Source of the DNA: Lysobacter spongiicola DSM 21749
GTDB lineage: Bacteria > Pseudomonadota > Gammaproteobacteria > Xanthomonadales > Xanthomonadaceae
Direction: 5' to 3'
Assembly: GCF_900167055.1 (NCBI RefSeq)
Contig: NZ_FUXP01000014.1
Location: forward strand, 1 to 64,000
DNA: 64,000 nt
Shown here: positions 8,809 to 18,158 of the stretch, one piece after another
How the letters are laid out: every line of letters begins with the position of its first letter
How positions within the stretch are numbered: position 1 is the stretch's first letter
Made by a program: the position numbers and the translations under genes
The notes under the pieces: generated by a model
What the model saw: only the letters and a program-made list of their open reading frames with translations
Databases searched by the model: none
What the model was told of the DNA's origin: nothing

Positions 8809-8879
8809 GCAGGCAGGCTCGTAACGGCAAGCCGGTGATTTTAGCCGGTGCCGGCGGCGCCTGCCGGACTTGGGGCACT

Positions 8880-8957
8880 TGTAGGAGCGGCTTCAGCCGC
8901 GATCATGGAATCGGCAAGGCCACGAAACATCAGATCGCGGCTGAAGCCGCTCCTACA
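8880..8957. repeat. REP element, class A, full inverted pair
   Basis: The TGTAGGAGCGGCTTCAGCCG arm and its inverse GATCGCGGCTGAAGCCGC...CCTACA are separated by about 30 bases. It lies between the divergent starts of gltX and lpxH, an unusual place because REPs usually sit downstream of genes. It ends about 45 bases before the lpxH -10 box. Confidence 0.92.
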
Positions 8958-9001
8958 AATGCGCTGACAACCGACCGGCGAGCGACCCCGTCCGCCGCGA
9001 T

Positions 9002-9007
9002 TACAAT
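9002..9007 (+). promoter_or_regulatory. -10 box (TACAAT) of lpxH, probably leaderless
   Basis: TACAAT lies 6 bases before the ATG at 9014, the same arrangement as at hutI. No ribosome-binding sequence intervenes, so transcription likely begins at the start codon. No clear -35 is seen. Confidence 0.5.
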
Positions 9008-9013
9008 TCCGCC

Positions 9014-9769
9014 ATGACCACGCTCTTCATCTCCGATCTCCACCTCGACGCCGAGCGCCCCACCATCACCGAGCTGTTCGGGCGCTTCCTCCGGGAAGAA
9101 GCCCGGGGCGCGGATGCGCTCTACATCCTCGGCGACCTGTTCGAGGCGTGGGTGGGCGATGACGACCCGTCCGATACCGGCGCCTTCGTGGCCGATGCGC
9201 TGCGCGCGTTGGTCGAGGCAGGCACGCCGGTGGCATTCATGCATGGCAACCGGGATTTCCTGCTGGGCCAAGACTTCGCCCGGCGCGCCGGGATGTCGAT
9301 CCTGCCCGACCCCAGCGTGGTGGTGCTGCACGGCAAGCCGGTACTGCTGATGCACGGTGACACCCTGTGCACGGGCGACGTCGCCTACCAGCAGTTCCGC
9401 ACCCAGACGCGCGACCCTGCGTGGCGGAAGCAGTTCCTCTCGCAACCGTTGGCCGCCCGGCTCGCCTTCGCCCGGCAGGCACGTGCGGCCAGCATGGCGC
9501 ACCAGCAGGGGCTGCAGGGCGAGGGGCGGATGGAGACCATCACCGACGTGGCACCCGATGCTGTGGGGCAGACGTTCTCCCGGTTCGGCATCGACACGTT
9601 GATCCATGGGCACACGCACCGTCCTGCGGTGCACGAGCTGGACGTGGACGGACGGCAGTGCCGGCGCATCGTGCTGGGCGACTGGTACGAGCAGGGCTCG
9701 GTGCTGCGCGTGGATGAAAAAGGGTTCCATCTGGAGTCCCTCGCTGCCGGGACTTCTCCGGCCCCGTAG
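9014..9769 (+). CDS. lpxH: UDP-2,3-diacylglucosamine diphosphatase LpxH
   Basis: A 251-residue calcineurin-type metallophosphoesterase. It hydrolyses UDP-2,3-diacylglucosamine to lipid X plus UMP, the fourth step of lipid A synthesis at the inner membrane. The metal-binding blocks are FISDLHLD (residue 5), [11 protein letters not shown] (about 40-50), [10 protein letters not shown] (about 76-85), [11 protein letters not shown] (about 113) and HGHTHRP (about 197). Length is slightly above the usual 240. The TAG stop at 9767 is part of a class B REP element, so the last residues (SPAP) may have been redefined by that insertion. Confidence 0.95.
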   Translation: MTTLFISDLHLDAERPTITELFGRFLREEARGADALYILGDLFEAWVGDDDPSDTGAFVADALRALVEAGTPVAFMHGNRDFLLGQDFARRAGMSILPDPSVVVLHGKPVLLMHGDTLCTGDVAYQQFRTQTRDPAWRKQFLSQPLAARLAFARQARAASMAHQQGLQGEGRMETITDVAPDAVGQTFSRFGIDTLIHGHTHRPAVHELDVDGRQCRRIVLGDWYEQGSVLRVDEKGFHLESLAAGTSPAP

Positions 9770-9838
9770 GAGCGACGTCAGTCGCGACCTGTACATCGCC
9801 ATCTGAACCCGCGGGGTCGCGACTGACGTCGCTCCTAC
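9766..9838. repeat. REP element, class B, full inverted pair
   Basis: The arms are GTAGGAGCGACGTCAGTCGC and GCGACTGACGTCGCTCCTAC. The outer GTAGGAGCG is shared with class A but the inner stem differs (ACGTCAGT in place of GCTTCAGC). It overlaps the end of lpxH and supplies its TAG stop codon. Confidence 0.9.
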
Positions 9839-9863
9839 AGGGGGAGGTCGGGGCTCCAATTGT

Positions 9864-9889
9864 CGATCGCGGCTGAAGCCGCTCCTACA
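9864..9889. repeat. REP element, class A, single half
   Basis: A lone CGATCGCGGCTGAAGCCGCT...CCTACA arm sits 25 bases after the class B pair. Its CTA at 9885-9887 is, on the minus strand, the TAG stop of the ferritin-like gene. Confidence 0.88.
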
Positions 9890-10709
9890 ACTTCCGTTCG
9901 CGGGTGAAGGCCTCCAGCATCGCGAGCTCTTCGTCGTCGAAGCCGGCCCGGCTGCGGGCCTCCATGTTGAACGGGCCATACAGCACGGCGCGCGCGTACT
10001 CGCCCAGCAGGCTGCGAAAAGTGGGGCCGGGCTCCACGCCGGCGCGTTCGCAGTACCAGCGGAACCAGCGCGAGCCGGCGGCGACGTGCGCGACCTCTTC
10101 GCGCAGGATCACTTCGAGTATCGCCACGGTGGTCTCGTCACCCATCGACCGGAGCTTGTCGATCATCCCCGGCGTCACGTCGAGCCCGCGCGCCTCCAGC
10201 ACCCTCGGCACCAGTGCCATGCGCGCCAGGCCGTCGTGCGCGGTCTTCTCGGCCATCTCCCACAGGCCGTTGTGGGCATCGAAGTCGCCGTATTCGTAGC
10301 CCAGTTCCCGCAGGCGCCCGCGCAACAGTTCGAAGTGCCGCGCCTCGTCCTTCGCGACCCCCACCCAGTCGGCGTAGAACGCCTCGGGCAGGCCGCGGAA
10401 GCGGTAGACCGCATCCCAGGCGAGGTCGATGGCGTTGAATTCGATATGGGCGATGGCGTGGATGAACGCCGCTCTGCCCTCGTCGGTACCCAGGCCGCGC
10501 TTGGGCAGGTCGCGCGGCGACACCAGCCGAGGCCGCGCGGGACGTCCCGGCATGCGGATGGGCTCGGGTGCCGGAGCGTCGGCCGGAACCTGGAGCTCAC
10601 CGCGGGCGAAGGCCGCTACCGCGGCGAAGGTCGCTTCGACCTTGGCTTCCGGCGTCGCGGCGTCCAGGCACTTACGGGCGGTGTCGAACAGGGAGCTGGG
10701 CATGGTCAT
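9885..10709 (-). CDS. Ferritin-like-domain protein (DUF455 type)
   Basis: A 274-residue protein with a ferritin-like four-helix core. It carries the carboxylate and His ligands of a di-metal site in AHIEFNAIDLAWD (about residues 85-98), VAKDEARHF (about 115-124) and ILREEVAHV (about 195-203). This layout is typical of the DUF455 family, which is uncharacterised but related to rubrerythrin and MiaE-like oxygenases. A redox or metal-storage role is only inferred. Two starts 6 bases apart (10709, 10703) are equally possible. The TAG stop lies inside a REP half-element, so the last codons may have changed on insertion. It stands apart from purF, with a REP pair between them. Confidence 0.85.
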   Translation of the reverse strand: MTMPSSLFDTARKCLDAATPEAKVEATFAAVAAFARGELQVPADAPAPEPIRMPGRPARPRLVSPRDLPKRGLGTDEGRAAFIHAIAHIEFNAIDLAWDAVYRFRGLPEAFYADWVGVAKDEARHFELLRGRLRELGYEYGDFDAHNGLWEMAEKTAHDGLARMALVPRVLEARGLDVTPGMIDKLRSMGDETTVAILEVILREEVAHVAAGSRWFRWYCERAGVEPGPTFRSLLGEYARAVLYGPFNMEARSRAGFDDEELAMLEAFTRERKL

Positions 10710-10752
10710 CCGATCGATGGAACTCCTTGATTCGAGCCCACTACCGGGCTCC

Positions 10753-10829
10753 TGTAGGAGCGGCTTCAGCCGCGATCGGAAACCGGCACGGGCACACGGT
10801 TCCGGATCGCGGCTGAAGCCGCTCCTACA
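10753..10829. repeat. REP element, class A, full inverted pair
   Basis: Same arms as at 6794, with about 30 bases between them. It lies in the 150-base gap between purF and the ferritin-like gene, both on the minus strand, and may act as an mRNA boundary. Confidence 0.92.
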
Positions 10830-10859
10830 TTTGCGCGCAGCCGGGCAAATACCGCAGGC

Positions 10860-12329
10860 CTACCCGCCGCGGCGGGTGTTCTTGGCGTCGTCCGAGCGCA
10901 GGCGCTTGATGCGCTCGAAGTAATCGGCCTCGGCACCGGTGACGTAGTCGCCGTTGAAGCAGGACGAGTCGAAGAACTTGATGTCATGCTTCGGTCCCGC
11001 CACCGCGTGCTCCAGGTCCTCGATGTCCTGGTAGATCAGCCAGTCGCAACCGAGCAGTTCCTGTACTTCCTCCTCGGTGCGGTTGTAGGCGATCAGCTCG
11101 TCGGCGGTGGGCATGTCGATGCCGTAGATGTTGGGGTGGCGCACCGGTGGTGCCGCCGAAGCCAGGTACACCTTGCGGGCACCCGCCTCGCGTGCCATCT
11201 GCACGATCTGCCTGGAGGTGGTGCCGCGCACGATGGAGTCGTCGACCAGCAGCACCACCCGGTTGCGGAATTCCAGCGGGATCGGGTTGAGCTTGCGCCG
11301 CACCGACTTCGCCCGCTGCTCCTGGCCCGGCATGATGAACGTGCGGCCGACGTAGCGGTTCTTGATGAAGCCTTCCCGGTACTTGATGCCCAGCACGTGG
11401 GCGACTTCCAGCGCGGCGTCGCGCGAGGAGTCGGGGATCGGGATCACGGTGTCGATGTCGTGGTCCGGCCGCAGGCGCAGGATCTTCTCACCCAGCGTCT
11501 GGCCCATGCGCATGCGCGCCTTGTGCACCGAGATGTCGTCGATCATCGAATCGGGGCGGGCGAAGTACACGTACTCGAACATGCACGGCGTGTGCTTGCC
11601 CGGCTCCACGCACTGGCGCGCGTGCAACTGGCCGTCGGCGGTCAGGACCACCGCCTCGCCGGGGTTCACGTCGCGCACGCGGCTGAAGCCGAGCAGGTCG
11701 AACGCGACCGACTCGGACGCCACGGCGTATTCGTCGCCCGCCTCGGTGGTGCGCTTGCCCAGCACCAGCGGCCGGATGCCGTTGGGATCCCGGAAAGCCA
11801 CCACACCCAGGCCGAGCACCATCGCCACCACCGCGTAGCCGCCGACGCAGCGCCGGTAGACGTTGGCTACCGCATCGAACGCGGCTTGCGGAGTCAGCGC
11901 TTTCTGCCCGTCCAGCTCATGCGCGAAAACGTTGAGCAGCACCTCGGAATCGGACTCGGTGTTGATGTTGCGCCGGTCCTGCTCGAACACTTCGCCACGC
12001 AGCGAATCGGTGTTGATCAGGTTGCCGTTGTGCGCCAGCGCGATGCCGAATGGCGAGTTGACGTAGAACGGCTGCGCCTCGTCGTCGCCCTCGCTGCCCG
12101 CGGTGGGGTAGCGGCAATGGCCGATGCCGATGTTGCCCCGGAGCAACCGCATCGACGCTTCGTCGAAGACGTCACTGACCAGGCCGTTGCCCTTCTGCAC
12201 CAGCAGCCGCCGGCCATCGGCGGTGGCGATGCCCGCGGCATCCTGGCCGCGGTGCTGTAACACCGTCAGGCCGTCATAGAGCCGGGCTGCGACCTCGCTG
12301 TGGCCGACGATTCCGATAATGCCGCACAT
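10860..12329 (-). CDS. purF: Amidophosphoribosyltransferase PurF
   Basis: A 489-residue enzyme of the first committed purine step: PRPP plus glutamine gives 5-phosphoribosylamine. The N-terminal Ntn glutaminase domain starts directly MCGIIGIVG, so Cys2 becomes the catalytic N-terminal residue and there is no propeptide. [17 protein letters not shown] follows. The C-terminal phosphoribosyltransferase domain carries the PRPP loop [15 protein letters not shown] (about residue 360). It starts 3 bases after the cvpA stop, the conserved cvpA-purF arrangement, and is the end of a minus-strand run from the SPOR gene. Confidence 0.97.
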   Translation of the reverse strand: MCGIIGIVGHSEVAARLYDGLTVLQHRGQDAAGIATADGRRLLVQKGNGLVSDVFDEASMRLLRGNIGIGHCRYPTAGSEGDDEAQPFYVNSPFGIALAHNGNLINTDSLRGEVFEQDRRNINTESDSEVLLNVFAHELDGQKALTPQAAFDAVANVYRRCVGGYAVVAMVLGLGVVAFRDPNGIRPLVLGKRTTEAGDEYAVASESVAFDLLGFSRVRDVNPGEAVVLTADGQLHARQCVEPGKHTPCMFEYVYFARPDSMIDDISVHKARMRMGQTLGEKILRLRPDHDIDTVIPIPDSSRDAALEVAHVLGIKYREGFIKNRYVGRTFIMPGQEQRAKSVRRKLNPIPLEFRNRVVLLVDDSIVRGTTSRQIVQMAREAGARKVYLASAAPPVRHPNIYGIDMPTADELIAYNRTEEEVQELLGCDWLIYQDIEDLEHAVAGPKHDIKFFDSSCFNGDYVTGAEADYFERIKRLRSDDAKNTRRGG

Positions 12330-12332
12330 GGT

Positions 12333-12896
12333 TCAGGATCCTGTAGGTACGAGCTGTTGCGTTGGAAGATGATCGGGTGACAGCAGCGGTGTTTCGGTGC
12401 CGTGCCCGTGCAGATCGACTTGCGCCGCCACCCAGCCCGGCAGCCACGCGCTCAGCCAGGTGGCACCGGGCACGAACAGCGGCACCACCGGCGAGGACTG
12501 CCACGCCGCCTCGCGCGGCAGTTCGGTCAGGCCGAGCAGCAGCACGATCACGCAGGCGACGAACGCACCGCGTGCCACGCCCAGCAACAGGCCGAGCAGC
12601 CGGTCCAGCCCGGAGAGGCCGATCGAGTGCACCAGCTTGCGGACCAGCCAGCCCACCAGTCCGACTGCCAGCAGCACGACGATGAAACACAGCGCGTAGC
12701 CACCGAACAGCTGGCCGGCACTCGGCTCCCCGTCCACCGCCAGCATCAGCCCGACCGCGCCACCAAAATGGAATGCCGTCCACGCTGCCAATACCCAGGC
12801 TGCGAAGGAAGCGAGCACGCCGACGAATCCGCGCATCAGCCCGAACAGCGCGGATGCGCCGACGATTGCCACCAGTACCCAATCGACCGCACTCAT
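12333..12896 (-). CDS. cvpA: CvpA family inner-membrane protein
   Basis: A 187-residue protein with four hydrophobic segments (about residues 5-25, 30-48, 65-90, 105-125). It contains the family motif DWVLVAIVGASALFGLMRGFV and a Gly/Arg loop (GLSGLDRLLGLLLGVARG). CvpA is needed for colicin V export in E. coli and for envelope stress resistance; its biochemical role is unclear. The ATG at 12896 (MSAVDW) is used, since the longer frame from 12965 would overlap the upstream SPOR gene. It is coupled to purF with a 3-base gap. Confidence 0.92.
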   Translation of the reverse strand: MSAVDWVLVAIVGASALFGLMRGFVGVLASFAAWVLAAWTAFHFGGAVGLMLAVDGEPSAGQLFGGYALCFIVVLLAVGLVGWLVRKLVHSIGLSGLDRLLGLLLGVARGAFVACVIVLLLGLTELPREAAWQSSPVVPLFVPGATWLSAWLPGWVAAQVDLHGHGTETPLLSPDHLPTQQLVPTGS

Positions 12897-12915
12897 CGCT
12901 TCGGCGTGACCGCCC

Positions 12916-13911
12916 TCACGGGTGCGAATGCACGAAGCCGTTGACGCCGAGTTCCGCGGCGGCACGGGCCTTCAAGCGCTCGGCTTCGGCGCGGTCGGCG
13001 ACCGGACCCACCTGGACACGGTTCAATGGGCCGTTCTGCCCCTGGACGCGCTCGATGAAGGCAGATAGTCCCGCGGCACGGGCGCGGTCGCGCAACCTGG
13101 CCGCATCGGCTTCGTTGCTGAAAGCCCCGAGTTGCACGGCAAACCCGACGCCAGCCGCGGCCGGGGGGTCGGCCGGCGCGGATGGCGGGGCACTGGGCGC
13201 CGGCTTCGCAACAGGCTCGGCCGGTTCCGCGGCAGGCGTCGAAGCCGCCGGACGGGGCGCGGGTTCGGCCGGCATGGGCTCGGGAGCGCTCGGCGCCTCC
13301 TCTTGGGCAGCCGCCGGGGTGGCCGCGCCCGCCGAAGCGCGATCTGTGTCGAGCTCGTCATCCAGCGCTACCACGCGCGAGCCGACGTCGTCCCGCACGT
13401 GGGCGGCGCGCAGGCGCGCAGCCTCGGCGGTCGCGCGCGAGTCGTACGGTCCGATCCTGACCCGGTACAGCGTGCGGCCATCGACCAGCGTGGTTTCCTG
13501 GTAGCCCGGAAGCTGGGAGCCGCGCAGCGCGTCGACAACGCGCCGCGCATCGTCGGCGCTGGCATAGCTGCCGAAGCTGACGGCAAGGTCACCGCCTTCG
13601 ACCGGGGGCGGCGTCATTTCGACGGCGTCGGCGCCGTCACGGGTATCAACAGTGGGCAGCGCACCTTCAGGCGCCTCGTCGCCACGCTCCATGCCGGCGC
13701 CGGTGACGCTGCCCGCCTGTCGGGCCGGCGGGGTCACGAGCGGTAGCTCGCGGGTCTCGAATCCTTCGGCCGGTGCATCCGGGACGTCCAGGGAGACATC
13801 CGACACGCCGCTTTCCGGCGCCGGCCCCTTGATCAGCATCGGCAGGAAGATCACCGCGATCGCGACCAGCACGGCGGCGCCGATCAGGCGCTGTTTCAGG
13901 GCGGGTTCCAT
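12916..13911 (-). CDS. SPOR-domain cell-envelope protein (DedD-like)
   Basis: A 331-residue bitopic protein with a short cytoplasmic end and one membrane segment (about residues 9-26, LIGAAVLVAIAVIFLPMLI). A long Pro/Ala-rich periplasmic linker follows. Two SPOR-like repeats are visible, one near residues 105-175 (LAVSFGSYASADDARRVVDAL) and one at the C-terminus (VGFAVQLGAFSNEADAARLR ... VQVGPVADRAEAERLK). SPOR domains bind denuded glycan at the division septum. The position between folC and cvpA-purF matches DedD. Two SPOR repeats rather than one is less usual. The start MEPALKQRL at 13911 is preferred over 13923. Confidence 0.88.
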   Translation of the reverse strand: MEPALKQRLIGAAVLVAIAVIFLPMLIKGPAPESGVSDVSLDVPDAPAEGFETRELPLVTPPARQAGSVTGAGMERGDEAPEGALPTVDTRDGADAVEMTPPPVEGGDLAVSFGSYASADDARRVVDALRGSQLPGYQETTLVDGRTLYRVRIGPYDSRATAEAARLRAAHVRDDVGSRVVALDDELDTDRASAGAATPAAAQEEAPSAPEPMPAEPAPRPAASTPAAEPAEPVAKPAPSAPPSAPADPPAAAGVGFAVQLGAFSNEADAARLRDRARAAGLSAFIERVQGQNGPLNRVQVGPVADRAEAERLKARAAAELGVNGFVHSHP

Positions 13912-13944
13912 CGGATATCGCATGCCTCGGCGGAGTGCCCGCGA

Positions 13945-13950
13945 ATTATA
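13945..13950 (-). promoter_or_regulatory. -10 box (TATAAT) for the SPOR-cvpA-purF operon
   Basis: On the minus strand the 90-base gap after folC contains GGGTATAATTCG, a consensus -10 hexamer about 34 bases before the SPOR gene start. The matching -35 region is GC-rich and poor. This suggests the downstream genes have their own promoter besides read-through from folC. Confidence 0.55.
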
Positions 13951-14001
13951 CCCTCGCAGCCCGGTGCGCCGGCTCTGACGCAGCGTCTGCCGGTGCGGCG
14001 T

Positions 14002-15279
<1,278 letters not shown>

Positions 15280-15318
15280 TGGCAGGCGCCGGTCGGAGTG
15301 GTGGGTACGATCGCGCGG

Positions 15319-15960
15319 CTACAGCGCGCGGTGCACGGCTTCGCCGAAGAACGGCGTGTGGTGGCTGCAGTCGTTCAGCCGCACCACCTCCAGGCGGTCC
15401 ACGTCGGGCCCTTCCAGCAGGTTGAGGGTGGTCGGCGCCTGCCGGAACGTCCACAGGCGCCCGAGCGGAATGCCCAGCACGTGGCACAACAGCACCCGGT
15501 TGACGGCATCGTGGGCGACCACGAGCAGGGTCTGATCCGCCGCGAGGCCATCGGCCGCCCGGGCCAGCGCAGCCCATGCACGATCGAACACATGCTGCAG
15601 CGACTCGCCGCCGGGCATCAGCACCTCGTGCGGCGTGTCGCGCCATGCCTGCAGCAGGTCGGGGTCGCGCTCGGCGATCTCGGTCGCCAGCAGGCCTTCC
15701 CATGTGCCGTGGGCAATCTCCATCAGCCCCGCATCCGTGGCGAGCATTCCGCTGCGCTCGCCCAGGGCGAGCTCGGCCGTGCGCCGCGCCCGCCCCAGGG
15801 GCGAGGCGACGGCGCGATCGACCGGCAGGTCGCGCAGTCGCTCGCCGAGGGCACGTGCCTGCGCTTCCCCCACCGGCGACAGCGGGATGTCCGCCTGCCC
15901 CTGGTAACGGCCGGCGGCATTCCATTCGGTCTCGCCATGGCGGGCCAGGATGATCTTCAT
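15319..15960 (-). CDS. Histidine phosphatase family protein (phosphoglycerate-mutase-like)
   Basis: A 213-residue branch-1 histidine phosphatase. The RHGETEWN motif (residues 7-14) holds the phospho-accepting His; the second catalytic His is in VVAHDAVNR (about 150), and Glu is in the MEIAHGTWEG block (about 80). Members include alpha-ribazole phosphatase (CobC), cofactor-dependent phosphoglycerate mutases and broad phosphatases. No cobalamin genes are nearby, so the substrate cannot be assigned. It lies 39 bases upstream of folC on the same strand and may be co-transcribed. Confidence 0.85.
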   Translation of the reverse strand: MKIILARHGETEWNAAGRYQGQADIPLSPVGEAQARALGERLRDLPVDRAVASPLGRARRTAELALGERSGMLATDAGLMEIAHGTWEGLLATEIAERDPDLLQAWRDTPHEVLMPGGESLQHVFDRAWAALARAADGLAADQTLLVVAHDAVNRVLLCHVLGIPLGRLWTFRQAPTTLNLLEGPDVDRLEVVRLNDCSHHTPFFGEAVHRAL

Positions 15961-15965
15961 GGGTG

Positions 15966-18128
15966 CTATTCCTGCTCCGGCACCCCGAGTTCCTCCAGCA
16001 CCTGCGGTGCCGGGAAGACCTCCTGCATCACCCAGCGCATGTAGCGCGCGTCGAGCGCGATCACGCGGGTCATGTCCGGATCGAACACCCAGTTCGAGCT
16101 CACGCTCTCCCAGTTCATGTCGAACACCAGCCCGACCAGCTCACCGCGGGCGTCCATCACCGGGGACCCGGAGTTGCCGCCGGTGATGTCCAGGTCGGCC
16201 ATGAAGTTGACCGGCACCGTACCCAGCGCCTCGCTCGCCAGGCCGCCATGGTTGCCGGCGGCGATGGCATCGAGCTGGGCCTGCGGGGAGTCGAAGGGCT
16301 CCTCGCCGGTGTGCTTGGCGGCGATCTGATCGATCGTGGTGAACGGCGCCTGCCGTGTGCCGTCGGCCTTGGTGTAGCCCTGCACGTTGCCGAAGGTGAT
16401 GCGCAGGGAAGAGTTGGCATCCGGGTACACGAAGCCGCCCTGGCTGGCCTTGTAATCGGCGACGGCCTGCAGGAACGCCGGGCGGGCGAGCAGCGCGTCA
16501 CCCTGCCGCGCCTCGGCCTCCCGCTCCAGTTCAAGCAGGGTCGGCATCACCGCGACCGCGAACTGCAGCGCGGGGTCGTCACTGGTTTCGAAATCGGCCG
16601 GGTCCGCCTCCAGCAGGGCCAGCCGCTGGTCGAGGTCTCCGAGGCGGGTGCGGGCCAGCTTGTCGAGTGCGGCCTGCACGGCGGCTTCGTCGTCGCCACC
16701 CAGCCACTGGTCGATCGACTCCACGCGCTGGCTTTCCGGCAACTCGACATACTGGCGCAGCCAGTACTCCTGCAGCTGGCGGTCCATCGCCGGGTGGTAG
16801 CGCTTCTCCATCTGCCGCAGCGAGCCCTCGAAGCCCGGCAGGTCGCGCTGCTGGTAGCCCGGTTCGCGCTCGGCGTCCGGCTTGGCCTGTTCGATCGCCA
16901 AGCGGTAGAGGCCGGTGGCGGCACCGATCACGCCGGTGCGGCGCAGCTGGCCCAGCACCAGGTCGCGTTCGCGCGTGGCGCTCTCCGCCTCGTGCAACTC
17001 GAGCAGGCGCTCATGGGCAGCCAGTGCGGCTTCGCCCTCGGCGCCCTGCCCGCGGAGCCAGTCGAGCACGGCCGCTTCTTCGCGGTGCTTGGTGGCGCTG
17101 GCGTCGATGCGCTCGAAACCTTCGAGCTGCCCACCGTAGTTCTTCATCGCGTTGTGCCAGCCGCGCACGGTGCTGGCGTACTTGACCTCGATGTCCTCGT
17201 TCTCCGCCCCGGCGGCTTCCACCAGGCCCACGAGGTTCTCGTAGTGGCCCTTGAGCGTGGGATAGGTCCACTGAGCGGTCTCGTCGAATTCCGCCGCCAA
17301 CGCATAGCGGGCAGTGCGGCCGGGGTAGCCGGCGACCATCACGAAGTCTCCCGTCTCCAGCGGACGCGAGGCGATCTTCAGCCAATGCCGCGGCTCGTAC
17401 GGCACGTTGTCCTCGGCGTACGCGGCAGGCTTGCCGTCCGGCCCGACGTACGCGCGGTAGAACGTGTAGTCGCCGGTATGCCGCGGCCACATCCAGTTGT
17501 CGATATCGCCGCCATAGCTGCCGATGCTGTTGGGCGGCGCATGGACGAGCCGGACGTCCTTGATCTCCAGGTTCTTGAACAGCCTGTAGGTGTTGCCGCC
17601 GGAGAAGCTGTAGAACTGGCAGCGGAAACCTTCCTCCGCCTCGCAGTCGGCCACCAGCTGTTTCTCGATCGCCTCGAGCGCCTGCGACCGGCCTGCGGCA
17701 TCGGGCGCGGCGGCGATGGCGGCCTTGACCTGCGCGGTGACGTCGCGGATCGAATCCAGCGCGTAGATCCGCGCATTGGGACCGGCGGAGAGCTCCTCCG
17801 ACAGGTCGGTGGCGTTGAAGCCCTTGTCGATGAGGTTGTTCTCCGGCGTGGAGTTCAGCTGGATCGCGCCGTACGCGCAGTGGTGGTTGGTCACCACCAG
17901 CCCGCGCGGGGACACGAAGCTGGCGGTGCATCCGCCCAGCGACACCACCGCGCCCATGGGATCACCGGTGAGGTCGGCCAACTGCTCCGGGGGCAGTTCC
18001 AGGCCGGCCTTGCTCAACGGGCCTGCGATTTCGGGCAGTTGCTGGGGCACCCACATGCCCTCGCCCGCCGCGGCGGAACCGGTGACGCCTGCCAGCGCGA
18101 TGGCGGTGGCCAAGATCGAATGACGCAT
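15966..18128 (-). CDS. S46 family dipeptidyl-peptidase (DPP7/DPP11-like), Met at the S1 position
   Basis: A 720-residue secreted serine exopeptidase with a signal peptide (residues 1-21, ending SAAA) and the mature start GEGMWVPQQLPEI. Catalytic parts of the chymotrypsin-like fold are His83 in VVTNHHCAYG, the Asp region GSYGGDIDNWMWPRHTGD, and Ser653 in TGGNSGSPVMD. S46 enzymes remove dipeptides from peptide N-termini. The residue 18 positions after the nucleophile sets P1 preference: Gly in DPP7, Arg in DPP11. Here it is Met671 (VFDMNWES), so specificity is open. AGGAG precedes the ATG at 18128. It lies 30 bases downstream of a second S46 gene. Confidence 0.92.
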   Translation of the reverse strand: MRHSILATAIALAGVTGSAAAGEGMWVPQQLPEIAGPLSKAGLELPPEQLADLTGDPMGAVVSLGGCTASFVSPRGLVVTNHHCAYGAIQLNSTPENNLIDKGFNATDLSEELSAGPNARIYALDSIRDVTAQVKAAIAAAPDAAGRSQALEAIEKQLVADCEAEEGFRCQFYSFSGGNTYRLFKNLEIKDVRLVHAPPNSIGSYGGDIDNWMWPRHTGDYTFYRAYVGPDGKPAAYAEDNVPYEPRHWLKIASRPLETGDFVMVAGYPGRTARYALAAEFDETAQWTYPTLKGHYENLVGLVEAAGAENEDIEVKYASTVRGWHNAMKNYGGQLEGFERIDASATKHREEAAVLDWLRGQGAEGEAALAAHERLLELHEAESATRERDLVLGQLRRTGVIGAATGLYRLAIEQAKPDAEREPGYQQRDLPGFEGSLRQMEKRYHPAMDRQLQEYWLRQYVELPESQRVESIDQWLGGDDEAAVQAALDKLARTRLGDLDQRLALLEADPADFETSDDPALQFAVAVMPTLLELEREAEARQGDALLARPAFLQAVADYKASQGGFVYPDANSSLRITFGNVQGYTKADGTRQAPFTTIDQIAAKHTGEEPFDSPQAQLDAIAAGNHGGLASEALGTVPVNFMADLDITGGNSGSPVMDARGELVGLVFDMNWESVSSNWVFDPDMTRVIALDARYMRWVMQEVFPAPQVLEELGVPEQE

Positions 18129-18158
18129 GGTGTGCTCCTGGAAGTCCAACGGGCGAGT

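Noticed and set aside
9766-9889. Clustered repeats as a CRISPR array
   Set aside because: The units are inverted pairs of different classes with unequal spacing and there are no cas genes. They are REP elements.
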